Assembly (NCBI GenBank): GCA_024400425.1 | Contig: JAKSMV010000022.1 | Coordinates: 1 to 58,602, forward strand | Source: Bacteroidales bacterium | Lineage (GTDB): Bacteria > Bacteroidota > Bacteroidia > Bacteroidales > F082 | DNA: 58,602 bases | Direction: 5' to 3' | Part shown: in pieces, positions 1-9,700 of the stretch | How positions within the stretch are numbered: the stretch's first letter is position 1 | How the letters are laid out: each line of letters starts with the position of its first letter | Program-made: the position numbers and the translations under genes | The notes under the pieces: model-generated | Databases searched by the model: none | Told to the model about the DNA's origin: nothing | What the model saw: the letters and a program-made list of their open reading frames with translations, nothing else

Positions 1-40
1 TAATCATTAAACTAACATATTAAAACATAACGCATTAGCT

Positions 41-216
41 ATTATTCACATTCAAACAAAAAGCGTCGGAAACTGATTGTTTTGAATAATCGGATAAAGC
101 AAATTCACGGAAGCTGAGGCTAACCGTTCTAAATCTATGAATGTTAATGCTCGCGCGATAAGGCGTGGGCTAATCTATAGATTTAGGCGGGGTTCATCCG
201 ACGCTCCCCGTGAATG
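41..216 (+). ncRNA. Candidate structured RNA with a possible pseudoknot (family unknown)
   Basis: Complementary segments seen directly: 51-59 with 77-86 (one bulged T), 103-110 with 208-215 (8 bp), 129-138 with 177-186 (10 bp, perfect), 149-156 with 163-170 (8 bp with G-U pairs, 6-nt loop). The loop of the first hairpin, 62-70 (AGCGTCGGA), is exactly complementary to 197-205 (TCCGACGCT), which would make a 9-bp pseudoknot. No open reading frame explains the segment. It lies upstream of a glycosyltransferase, so it could be a leader, a free RNA, or the right end of an element whose body lies before the window. I do not recognise the RNA family; the strand is assumed from the downstream gene. 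Confidence 0.35.
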
Positions 217-258
217 TGAGTAGAGAGGTTCGCGCCTTTCTTGTTGCCCGGTTGAAAT

Positions 259-289
259 GATTGATAGTTGTGCGAAAAAACTATCAATC
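259..289 (+). promoter_or_regulatory. 11-bp hairpin at the glycosyltransferase start
   Basis: GATTGATAGTT (259-269) is perfectly complementary to AACTATCAATC (279-289), with a 9-nt loop. It lies just before the ATG at 293 and overlaps the alternative ATG at 257, so it either sits in the 5' leader or is the first part of a longer N-terminus. It could limit ribosome access; no function is shown by the sequence alone. Confidence 0.35.
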
Positions 290-292
290 GAA

Positions 293-1246
293 ATGAAAAA
301 CTTAAAACTTTCAGTGATTATTTGCACTTATAATCGTGCAAAGCTTCTTCCCGAAGCTCTTGATTCGGTGTTGAACCAAAAAACAGACTTTGATTTTGAA
401 GTTATTATTGGCGACGATGCCAGTACTGATGGAACACGCGAACTGCTAAGCGGATATCAAAAGAAAATTCCGCAAAAAATCGTACTCAGTTTAATGGAAA
501 AGAATAGCGGAATAGGCGCAAACTGGGCAACAGCATTGATGAAGGCGCGAGGCAAATATGTTGCATTTTTAGATGACGATGATTATTGGACTGATGACCA
601 GCGAATGCAAATCATGGTGGATTATCTTGAAAACCATCCAGAATACGATGCGTTATATACGAATGCCGTTTCTTTGGATGAAAAAACTGGTAAACAGCAC
701 TTGATTAATTATCCAAGTCCAGAAGAATATGACATTTATAAGCTCTGGGGAGGAAAGCAACCAAATATCTCACTAAACACTTTGATGGTAAAGAGGGAAG
801 TATTTGAAGAATGTGTTAATCTGAAAGATTATGTTGAATATCAATTTCCAATACAAGATTGGAATACACACATTCTTCTGCTTCGGAAAGCCCGTTTCGC
901 CTTTATGGATATGCCTACGAGTATTTTTAGAATAACGGGCGGTTCTCTGTCTCGTCCAAGGACCTATGAAAAGGTTAAGACAAAGTATCAGAAAGAGAAA
1001 ATCATGTGCAAATATTTGGCTGAGCAATTTCCTGATGATGAAAAAATTTCATTTGATGAAACTGGATGGGAAAAATATGTAAACCACATACTAACTTCGG
1101 TTGCTTTTCAGCGAGGTGATTATCGTGAAGCGAAGCAATATGCGCAATTGTCAGGAGAACATTCAATGCGGGTTAAAAGCACAAAAACTTGGATTACTTT
1201 CCATTTGTATCGACTTGCGCGTTTCTTGAGAAGAAAGTGTGAATGA
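293..1246 (+). CDS. Family 2 glycosyltransferase
   Basis: A 317-residue GT-A-fold transferase expected to move a sugar from a nucleotide-sugar donor onto a surface glycan, at the cytoplasmic face of the membrane. The N-terminus (LKLSVIICTYNR) is the usual GT2 nucleotide-binding strand, followed by DDASTDGT and the acidic metal site FLDDDDYW at about residues 95-102. No membrane segment is evident. The C-terminal third is helical and not conserved to my eye. An in-frame ATG at 257 would add 12 residues (MIDSCAKKLSIE), but the GT2 core begins right after the ATG at 293, so I use that. The gene stands alone, so donor and acceptor cannot be inferred. Confidence 0.85.
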   Translation: MKNLKLSVIICTYNRAKLLPEALDSVLNQKTDFDFEVIIGDDASTDGTRELLSGYQKKIPQKIVLSLMEKNSGIGANWATALMKARGKYVAFLDDDDYWTDDQRMQIMVDYLENHPEYDALYTNAVSLDEKTGKQHLINYPSPEEYDIYKLWGGKQPNISLNTLMVKREVFEECVNLKDYVEYQFPIQDWNTHILLLRKARFAFMDMPTSIFRITGGSLSRPRTYEKVKTKYQKEKIMCKYLAEQFPDDEKISFDETGWEKYVNHILTSVAFQRGDYREAKQYAQLSGEHSMRVKSTKTWITFHLYRLARFLRRKCE

Positions 1247-1358
1247 TTTTGAATAGACAGTGTAAATTGATTTTGCAATGCGAAACCGTTGCCGACAACT
1301 GTCAAATGCTTTGTCACGAATGTAACCGCCGCAAGTCTTCAAAATGATAGTTTTTTGC

Positions 1359-1366
1359 TACCTTTG
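1359..1366 (+). promoter_or_regulatory. Bacteroidetes -7 box upstream of mfd
   Basis: TACCTTTG matches the Bacteroidetes primary-sigma -7 consensus TAnnTTTG and is followed by GC, as is common. It lies 46 bp before the mfd start. No convincing -33 TTTG is seen at the expected spacing, so only half of the promoter is supported. Confidence 0.45.
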
Positions 1367-1411
1367 CAGCGTCATTCCTTCATTGCGGATGACACTAAAA
1401 GGTAAAAAAGC

Positions 1412-4400
1412 GTGGCAAATCATTTCAAACAAATCTATAAAGGAGATGCCCACATCGACGCGATGAAAAACGCATTGCGCGATGGAGGGCATTTGCTTTG
1501 TTCGAATCTAATGGCCTCTGCAAAGGCCTTCGTCACCGAAGCAGTGTTTCACCAAATAGGCGGTCAGCACCTCATCGTGTGTGCCGACAAGGAAGACGCA
1601 GCCTATTTCTACAACGACCTTGAAGGCATGTATGGCGAGCGCGGCATGGACTACAGCAAGAAGCAAGTGCTCTTCTACCCCACTTCCTACAAGCGTCCTT
1701 ACGAACCCGAGAAGCCCGACAACACCTACATCCTTTCGCGCACCGAAGTGCTGCAACGCGTTTCGACATCAGAACGCAAAACATTGATTGTCAGTTATCC
1801 TGAAGCACTCAGCGAGAAGGTCTTCACGCGAAATCTGCTCTCAAAAAACACCCAAAAGGTGAAAGTCGGCGAAAAAATCGACCTTGATTTCCTTACGGAC
1901 ATACTTTTTGAATATGGCTTTGAGAGCGTCGATTTCGTAGTGGAACCTGGTCAGTTCGCCATACGCGGCGGTTTGGTCGATGTGTTCTCATACGCCAACG
2001 ATTACCCTTACCGCATCGAGTTTTTCGGCAACGAAGTAGAAAGTATCCGCAGCTTCGACATTGTCAACCAGCTGTCAATCGAGAAGTTAGACAACATCGT
2101 ACTGCTACCCAACATGCAGGAAAAAGCCTTCATCGAAGAACGCGAGTCCATCTTGCAATATTTGCCTTCGAAAACGACGATTTGGCTTACCAACATGCCT
2201 TTTTTCGCCTCGAAAATCGACAACGAATACAACCGCGCTATCGAAAATTTCGAAAAACTCGAAGAGACAAGCAACCAGCAGCTGAAGCCCGAACTGCTTT
2301 TCAGCAAATCAGACGAATTGCTGGAAAGTTTGAAGAGGCACAACACCGTCGAATTTGGCACGAAAAGCTTGGTTGGCGCAACACAGACCATCGAGTTCCA
2401 CACCGCACCGCAACCCATTTTCAGCAAGAACTTCAACCTGCTCATCGAGGATATAGAAAAGCATAAAGAAGATGGTTATCAGATAATTATTTATTCGGAA
2501 AGCACCAAACAGCTCAACCGAATCCAAGACATCCTGAACGAAATCAACCATCAGGACGAAGACCACCACGACTTTGAGCCACAATTTCATTCCATTCATG
2601 GCGGCTTCATCGACGACGACCTGAAAGTCTGCTGCTACACCGATCACCAAATCTTCGAACGCTATCACCGTTTCCATCTGCGCGACAACTTCAGTTCGAA
2701 ACAAGCTATCACGTTGAAAGAGCTATACGATTTGAAACCAGGCGATTATGTCACACACATCGACCATGGCATCGGGCGCTTCGACGGTTTGGAAACCATT
2801 GACAACAACGGCAAACAGCAAGAAGCCATCCGACTCGTCTATAACAATGGCGACCTGCTTTATGTGAGCATCCACTCGCTACACCGCATTGCCAAATATA
2901 GCAGCAAAGATGGCGCAGAACCCCATCTAAGCACTTTAGGTTCAAACGCTTGGAACCGACTGAAGACCAAGACCAAAAGCAAGGTCAAAGACATCGCCCG
3001 CGAACTTATCAAGCTCTACGCCGAACGCAAGCGCACCAAAGGCTATCAATTTGCGCCCGACAACTATCTGCAAACCGAACTGGAAGCCTCATTCATCTAC
3101 GAAGACACCCCCGACCAACTGAAAGCCACCAACGACGTGAAGCGCGACATGGAAAGCGACAACCCGATGGACCGCCTCGTGTGCGGCGATGTGGGTTTTG
3201 GCAAGACCGAAGTAGCCATGCGCGCCGCTTTCAAGGCATGCTGCGACTCGAAGCAAGTGGCTGTGCTGGTGCCAACCACCGTGCTCGCATTCCAGCATTA
3301 TCACACCTTCTGCCACCGATTCGACGGTTTCCCCGTCAATATCGAATATCTCAACCGCTTCAAGACTGCCAAAGAGCAGAAAGAAATCCTAAAGAAGCTT
3401 GAAAACGGCCAAATCGACATCATCATTGGCACACATCGACTCACTGGTAAAGATGTAAAATTCAAAGACTTAGGACTGCTTATCATTGATGAAGAGCAGA
3501 AATTTGGCGTGGCCGTGAAAGAAAAGTTGAAACAGATGAAAGCCAATGTCGATACGCTCACGCTGACCGCCACTCCAATTCCTCGCACCCTGCAATTCTC
3601 GATGATGGGCGCACGCGACATGAGCGTCATCAACACGCCGCCGCCGAACCGTTATCCCGTGCAGACCGAATTGCGCGGCTTCGACGGCGAACTCATCCGC
3701 GACGCCATCCAGTTCGAGATGGCACGCGATGGCCAGGTGTTTTTCATCCACAATCGCATCCAAAACATCATGGATGTGTATGACTTCATCATGCGCTATG
3801 TGCCAGGCTGCCGCATTGCCGTCGGCCACGGCCAAATGGACGGCGACAAGTTGGAGAAAATCATGCTCGATTTCATCAACGGCGACTACGACGTGCTGCT
3901 CTGCACCACCATTGTGGAGTCAGGACTCGACATTCCGAACGCCAACACCATCATCATCAACGATGCTCACCGTTATGGTCTCAGCGACCTTCACCAACTG
4001 CGTGGCCGCGTCGGGCGAAGCAACAAGAAAGCATTCTGTTACTTGCTCACTCCCCCACTCAACACCTTGAATCAAGACGCACAAAAACGCCTGCGCGCAT
4101 TGGAAGAGTTCTCCGACCTCGGCGGCGGCATCAACATCGCCATGCGCGACCTCGACATCCGCGGTGCCGGCAACCTTTTGGGCGCCGAGCAAAGCGGTTT
4201 CATCAACGACATCGGCTTTGAGACCTACCACAAGATTCTCGACGAAGCCATCCTTGAGCTGAAAGAGACCGAATTCCAAGACATCTTTGAACAAGAAGAA
4301 CACGACTTTGTGGCCAACTGCGTCATCGAGACCGACCTCGAAGTGCGCTTCCCCGACGACTACATCAGCTCGACGCAAGAACGCATCAGCCTTTACACCG

Positions 4401-4762
4401 AACTCGACCACATCGAAACCGAAGATGGCCTGATGCGGTTCACCGAACGCCTCATCGACAGGTTTGGTCCTATACCGAAGGTCGTCAACGACTTGCTGAA
4501 CACCGTTCGCCTGCGTTGGAAAGCCAAAGAGTGCGGATTCGAAAAGATATTGATTCGCAACAACATACTATCGGCCTACTTTATCAGCAACACGGATTCG
4601 AAATATTTCGAATGCGCTGCCTATCAAAACATTATGCAATACATCATTAGTCATCAGAAACGTACGAGTGTGAAGGAAATCAATGACAAAGTTGTTTTGC
4701 AAGTCAAGGAAGTGAGCACCGTGACCCAAGCCTTGGTTTTGCTTTGCGAAATGAATCCATAG
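1412..4762 (+). CDS. mfd: Transcription-repair coupling factor Mfd
   Basis: Mfd is a DNA translocase that removes RNA polymerase stalled at lesions and recruits UvrA. The 1116 residues carry, in order, the UvrB-like N-terminal module, an RNA-polymerase-interacting CarD-like domain (PGDYVTHIDHGIGRF, near residues 450-465), the RecG-like helicase core with Walker A GDVGFGKTE (about 591-599), the DEEQ box in LLIIDEEQKFG (about 690), TATPIPRTLQ, GRVGRS, and a C-terminal TRCF domain ending near the stop. Length is typical. The reading frame starts with GTG at 1412, just after AAAGGTAAAAAAGC; the next residues (ANHFKQIYKG) look like a real N-terminus. It converges on the restriction-modification methylase with 11 bp between stop codons. 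Confidence 0.97.
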   Translation: MANHFKQIYKGDAHIDAMKNALRDGGHLLCSNLMASAKAFVTEAVFHQIGGQHLIVCADKEDAAYFYNDLEGMYGERGMDYSKKQVLFYPTSYKRPYEPEKPDNTYILSRTEVLQRVSTSERKTLIVSYPEALSEKVFTRNLLSKNTQKVKVGEKIDLDFLTDILFEYGFESVDFVVEPGQFAIRGGLVDVFSYANDYPYRIEFFGNEVESIRSFDIVNQLSIEKLDNIVLLPNMQEKAFIEERESILQYLPSKTTIWLTNMPFFASKIDNEYNRAIENFEKLEETSNQQLKPELLFSKSDELLESLKRHNTVEFGTKSLVGATQTIEFHTAPQPIFSKNFNLLIEDIEKHKEDGYQIIIYSESTKQLNRIQDILNEINHQDEDHHDFEPQFHSIHGGFIDDDLKVCCYTDHQIFERYHRFHLRDNFSSKQAITLKELYDLKPGDYVTHIDHGIGRFDGLETIDNNGKQQEAIRLVYNNGDLLYVSIHSLHRIAKYSSKDGAEPHLSTLGSNAWNRLKTKTKSKVKDIARELIKLYAERKRTKGYQFAPDNYLQTELEASFIYEDTPDQLKATNDVKRDMESDNPMDRLVCGDVGFGKTEVAMRAAFKACCDSKQVAVLVPTTVLAFQHYHTFCHRFDGFPVNIEYLNRFKTAKEQKEILKKLENGQIDIIIGTHRLTGKDVKFKDLGLLIIDEEQKFGVAVKEKLKQMKANVDTLTLTATPIPRTLQFSMMGARDMSVINTPPPNRYPVQTELRGFDGELIRDAIQFEMARDGQVFFIHNRIQNIMDVYDFIMRYVPGCRIAVGHGQMDGDKLEKIMLDFINGDYDVLLCTTIVESGLDIPNANTIIINDAHRYGLSDLHQLRGRVGRSNKKAFCYLLTPPLNTLNQDAQKRLRALEEFSDLGGGINIAMRDLDIRGAGNLLGAEQSGFINDIGFETYHKILDEAILELKETEFQDIFEQEEHDFVANCVIETDLEVRFPDDYISSTQERISLYTELDHIETEDGLMRFTERLIDRFGPIPKVVNDLLNTVRLRWKAKECGFEKILIRNNILSAYFISNTDSKYFECAAYQNIMQYIISHQKRTSVKEINDKVVLQVKEVSTVTQALVLLCEMNP

Positions 4763-4773
4763 GAGTGCAAATC

Positions 4774-5760
4774 TTATCCAACAGCATTAACTCTCCGATT
4801 TTTTATCAAAATCCTGAAATATGGGCACTTACCATTGACACTTAAATCCTTTCCATCATCACCTTTTCGGAATTTAACGATTTCAAATTGGTTGGGATTG
4901 TACTTGTGAAGAAAAGTGATTGGGACACCCATTAAGCCCTCGTAATCTCGTGGAATATCTTGGGTTTTGTCAACATTGATGCCATCACAATTATCATACT
5001 TCGGATAATCGTTTTCATTACCAGCATATTCTTTCGACAAATCAAGTTCCTCATTACGTTGTTCCAATTCCAAATTAGTGAGCCAAAGACAATTATTTGT
5101 GGCAATAATAGTCTGTCCCTTGTCATTGACACTTACTTCTGTACCATACAAATCGTAATGCTCAGGCACAATAAAACCAGAAATCCCACGACCCAAATTT
5201 ACGCCTAACCACACTTTATTTTTCTGAATCAAATCGAATATCTCTTTGTAGGTAATAGCATTCACATTGCCGATGACTAAAAATTGCTTGTCATATTTCA
5301 CTATCTGTGCTACAAACTCGCGGAACAATGAAAACGGAGGATTTGTTACCACAATGTCAGATTGTTTCAGCAGTTCGATACATTCACGGCTTCTGAAATC
5401 TCCATCTCCTTTAAAATAAACGATTTGCACATTGTCTGGATAGAACTGATTGCCATATTCACCTGAATACTCACAATAGTATCCCTTTTCCGATTCCACA
5501 CTGCTGAACAAATCGCGAGTATCCTCAATGTAGCATGAAGCTATCAATTTCCTCAGTCCTAATTTGTGGAAGTTTATCGCAAAGTATCTAAAAAAATTAC
5601 TTGTCCGAGGGTCATCGCAATTACAGTAAACCACTTTATCGACAAAACAGTTTTGGTAGTATTGCAGTTCGCGTTCTATATCGCAAAGTTGGGTATAAAA
5701 CTCATCGCTTTTCGATTTTTTTGCTTTTTGAAGCAATCGATTTGTTGCCTGACGTACCAT
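4774..5760 (-). CDS. EcoRI-type adenine-N6 DNA methyltransferase
   Basis: Expected to methylate an adenine of GAATTC and so protect the host from the adjacent nuclease. The 328 residues closely follow M.EcoRI as I recall it: KSKSDEFYTQ near the N-terminus, VVYCNCDDPR, KLIASCY, GDGDFRS, the catalytic NPPF at 140-143 in DIVVTNPPFSLF, SGFIVPEHYDLYGTE, and the ending NGKCPYFRILIKN. Remembered M.EcoRI is 326 residues with NPPF at 139, so alignment is nearly gap-free. The gene begins 4 bp after the nuclease stop codon, the same R-then-M order as the classical EcoRI operon. The region is clearly more A+T-rich than mfd and the DUF2723 gene, which suggests acquisition by transfer. Confidence 0.93.
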   Translation of the reverse strand: MVRQATNRLLQKAKKSKSDEFYTQLCDIERELQYYQNCFVDKVVYCNCDDPRTSNFFRYFAINFHKLGLRKLIASCYIEDTRDLFSSVESEKGYYCEYSGEYGNQFYPDNVQIVYFKGDGDFRSRECIELLKQSDIVVTNPPFSLFREFVAQIVKYDKQFLVIGNVNAITYKEIFDLIQKNKVWLGVNLGRGISGFIVPEHYDLYGTEVSVNDKGQTIIATNNCLWLTNLELEQRNEELDLSKEYAGNENDYPKYDNCDGINVDKTQDIPRDYEGLMGVPITFLHKYNPNQFEIVKFRKGDDGKDLSVNGKCPYFRILIKNRRVNAVG

Positions 5761-5764
5761 AATC

Positions 5765-6598
5765 TTAACTTTTTGTCAGTTGGTTGAACAAATCGCTACC
5801 CAATATCTGAAGTGAAGTTTTGGAAATCTCCAGCATTATGTCGAACATCTTCACCACATCCCAACTTTCTCCATTGCCTTGCGTATAGATTGAAGCCGCT
5901 TGTAGCATAATGGTTTTATCATCGTGTTGTACGAACTTGTTCTTACATAAGTTTGTATTGATAGGCATTCCATAATTCGCAGCCGTCAATCTATCCAATC
6001 GGTTGAGCAAACCCGAATCATATTCAAGGGTTACACTTCTTCCGTCTGGTCTTTTGACTTCAATTGTTTCAGTCAAAAAATTAGAGCCTTCAAGGAAAAG
6101 AACATAAGGAAAATGCGATTCAGCCAACATGAAATTGGCTATTTCAGAAATATTCTTGTGCGACCGCTCAATGGCATTACCAGCTGCCATGAGGTCTTGA
6201 TTCTTGTCTTTGCCAACAAGTTCGCCACTCTTAATGTTCTCGATATCCTTACCTTGATGTTTTGCCTCCGACACCAAAACAACTCTCCAATTATCGTTGT
6301 CGTCTTTAACCTCTATTATTCCGCCATCAGGAATTATACTTGCATTTTCAACAAAAAGGGTTTGCCCCAGTTCTGGGTCAATCTTTCTAAGAGCCTCATT
6401 AATTTCTTTCTTCTCAATGCTCGGCCTATACCGGAAAACAAGTTGCGGAAAATCTTCTTCTAACTGTCTAATAATATGATGAGATATTTTTCCAACAGTC
6501 ATGTCGTGCAATTTAGCTTCTTCTCCAAATATGCCAACAGCACCATGATGCTCTCTATGCTGTTCCGTTAACCGTTTCGATTGATTCTTTTTTGCCAT
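5765..6598 (-). CDS. EcoRI-type type II restriction endonuclease
   Basis: Predicted to cut unmethylated GAATTC. The protein is 277 residues from the ATG at 6598, exactly the length of E. coli EcoRI as I recall it. The PD-(D/E)xK catalytic residues fall at identical numbers: D91 in IPDGG, E111 and K113 in VSEAKHQGKD. Recognition residues N141, A142, E144 and R145 lie in AAGNAIERSHKN, and RLDRLTAANYGMPIN follows. The open frame extends 36 codons upstream, but MAKKNQSKRLTEQH aligns with the EcoRI N-terminus (MSNKKQSNRLTEQH), which fixes the start. No controller (C) protein is seen. A 167-bp A+T-rich spacer separates it from the divergent DUF2723 gene. Confidence 0.95.
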   Translation of the reverse strand: MAKKNQSKRLTEQHREHHGAVGIFGEEAKLHDMTVGKISHHIIRQLEEDFPQLVFRYRPSIEKKEINEALRKIDPELGQTLFVENASIIPDGGIIEVKDDNDNWRVVLVSEAKHQGKDIENIKSGELVGKDKNQDLMAAGNAIERSHKNISEIANFMLAESHFPYVLFLEGSNFLTETIEVKRPDGRSVTLEYDSGLLNRLDRLTAANYGMPINTNLCKNKFVQHDDKTIMLQAASIYTQGNGESWDVVKMFDIMLEISKTSLQILGSDLFNQLTKS

Positions 6599-6765
6599 TA
6601 TGATAACATTTCTGCAAAAATACATCTTATTTTGATAAATTGGAATAGTATCTAATGACTTCATAGTATTTTTTCCAAAACATGCAAAATATATGGCCAA
6701 AAGCAATAAATTTGCAATTTTATTGTTAGCACTTTATTGAAAGTAATTCAAAACACAATAAACAT

Positions 6766-9700
6766 ATGACATTCAAAAAGTTAAACACGATTACAGGATG
6801 GTTTGCCGGACTGATAGCTACCATCGTGTACTTCCTCACGCTGGAGCCTACCGTAAGCTGGTGGGACTGCGGTGAGTACATTTCAACCGCCTACAAACTG
6901 CAAGTGGGTCACCCTCCTGGGGCACCGTTGTTCCAAATGATTGGCCGTTTCTTCTCCCTCTTTGCCGGAGGCGATGTCACGAAAGTAGCTCTCATGATCA
7001 ATGTCATGTCGGCCATTTGCAGTGGCTTGACCATCGTTTTCCTCTTCTGGACCATCACCATGCTGGCCAAGAAAGTCTGGCTGAAAGAAGGCGAAGATGC
7101 ACCTTGGTCGAATAAGATAGGCGTTTTGCTGGCTGGTTTTGTAGGTGCCATTGCCTATACTTTCAGCGAATCGTTCTGGTTCTCAGCCGTTGAAGGCGAA
7201 GTGTATGCTATGTCGTCATTCTTCACCGCTGTCACCTTCTGGGCTATCCTGAAATGGGAAGAAGTGGCCGATGAACCTCAAAGCCTGCGGTGGATTATCT
7301 TCATCGCATTCCTGATTGGTCTTTCCATCGGTGTGCACTTGCTTAACTTGCTGTGCATTCCTGCCATCGTTTATGTGGTCTATTTCAAGAAATACAAGAA
7401 GACCAGTGTTGGTGGTTTCCTCCTCGCCGGACTGATTTCGTTGGGTTTGCTGTGGCTCATCAACATGTTCCTTGTGCCACAAATCGTCAATATCGCCGGT
7501 AAGATGGAATTGTTCTTCGTGAACACGCTTCATGCCCCATTCAATGTTGGCACTATCGTCTATTTCGCCATCATCATCGGTCTTATCGTGTGGGGACTCA
7601 TTGCCACAACCAAGCGCAACAAGCCTTTGTTGAACACCGCCATCCTTTCGTTTGCCTTCATCCTGATAGGTTATTCGTCGTTCTTCATGTTGGTCATCCG
7701 CGCCAACACCAACACCCCTATCAACGAAAACGAGCCTAAGGAATCGCTCTCGTTGCTCGCCTACCTCAACCGTGAGCAATATGGCAGTTGGCCGTTGCTT
7801 TATGGAGCTTACTACAACGCTCCCGTCACTGACGCTACCGACGGCAACCCCATCTATGTCAAGGACGAAGAGGCTGGCCGTTATGTGATAACAGACGACC
7901 GCAAGCACTCCATTCCCGACTATCCTGATGAGATGAAGACCATCTTCCCTCGTATGTGGAGCACGCAAAGAGGCGCACATGCCACTGCATACGAAAACTA
8001 CCGCAAGAACTCTCGCGGCACTGTCACTGGCGAACCTGTACGCGTAAACAACAGATACACAGGCGAAACTGAAACCGTCCTCAAGCCAACTTTCGGCCAG
8101 AACCTCAAGTTCTTCTTCAGCTACCAATGCAACTGGATGTATTGGCGCTATTTCATGTGGAACTTCGTTGGTCGCCAAAACGACATCGAAAGCCAAGGCG
8201 AACTTGACCACGGCAACTGGATCAGCGGCATCAGTTTCATTGATAACGCCCGTTTGGGAGACCAAGACAACTTGCCACCTGTCATGAAAAATCCTGGTCG
8301 CACCACCTACTTTTTCCTGCCTCTCATCCTCGGCCTCTGCGGTTTGATTTGGCTGCTGAAGAAAGACAAGAAAGATAGTTGGATCATTTTCCTGCTTTTC
8401 TTCCTCACCGGTCTTGCTATTGTCATCTACTTGAATCAGACACCATTGCAGCCTCGCGAGCGCGACTATTCGTATGCAGGTTCGTTCTATGCTTTCGCCA
8501 TTTGGATTGGCATGGGCGTGCTTGCCATCATCGACTGGATTGAAGGCCTCACCAAGAAAAAGAACATGGTAACAACCGCTTTGGTCGGTGTCATCTGCTT
8601 TTTGGCCGTCCCATGCTTGATGGGTGCCCAAGGCTGGGAAGAACATAACCGTTCGGGCAAGACCTCGGCCTTAGACTGGGCCAAGAACTACCTCGCCCAA
8701 CTGCCACCTAATTCCGTCATATTCACTCGTGGTGATAACGACACTTTCCCGTTGTGGTACGTTCAAGAAGTGGAAGGCTTCCGCACCGATGTCCGTGTGT
8801 GCAACTACATGCTTTCGTCAGGTTATTGGTATGTCCACCAAATGGGACGCAAGGTGTATGAATCCGACCCAATGCCTCTGACACTGACACCAAAGGAATA
8901 CGACAATGGTGTAAATGAGCAACTGCCAATTTTCGAAGAAGAATATTTCAAGGATAAACGCATCGAGTTGAAGGATGTCATCAACTTCGTGCATAATCCA
9001 AAAGCGGTGAAACAATATATGGGCGGAGGAAGCACACATTACTTCCCATGCCGCAGCGTCAAGCTCACCGTTGACAAAGAAGCCTGCATCCGCAACGGCA
9101 TCGTACCAGAGAGCATGAAAGACGACATAGTCGATGTCATTGAATGGGAAATCAAGGAAAACTACATCTACAAGAATGCCTTGATGCTCCTCGATTTCAT
9201 GGCCTCCAACAACTGGGAACGTCCGGTGTATTTCACTTCTTACAGCGACATGTCGAAGGTGATGGGCATCGACAGATACCTGCACATGGAAGGTCTCTCC
9301 TATCGTTTCATGCCTGTCAAAGCGGAAGACTATTATAAAGGTGTGGGCGGCGTCTATCGCGAAGGCAGCTATGACCTTTTGATCAACAAGGCCCAATGGG
9401 GCAGTTTGAACGAAGACGGCGTGGTGCCCGACCGCGAAAGTGTGCGCAACTCCTCATACGCTCAGCAAGCCTATTCACGCACTGCCATGAGTCTCGTCAA
9501 CCACGGCGAATACGACTCGGCAGTCATCGTGTTGGATAAATACCAGGAGTTCTTCCCTAACGACAAGTTCCCATTCGATGTGCGCTTGTACCAGTTCCCA
9601 GAACTGTACTATGCCAGCGGTGCCAACGAGAAGGGCGATGCCTTTGTCAGGACCTTTGTCGATAACTATCGTCAGAAGGCTGAATACTACGGCAGCTTGA

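Noticed and set aside
41..216. Cobalamin, TPP, SAM or other known riboswitch, 6S RNA or tmRNA
   Set aside because: None of the core sequences I can recall for these families (for example the B12 box, the TPP CUGAGA, the tmRNA ends) is present; left as an unassigned structured RNA.
6599..6706. Longer N-terminus (36 extra residues) for the EcoRI-type nuclease
   Set aside because: The residues before 6598 have no counterpart in EcoRI and the DNA is promoter-like; the start at 6598 reproduces the exact 277-residue EcoRI length.
7216..8646. 476-codon open frame on the minus strand inside the DUF2723 gene
   Set aside because: Fully antisense to a clear membrane-protein gene with strong family motifs; the translation has low-complexity acidic character and no recognisable motif. 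It is a shadow of biased codon use.
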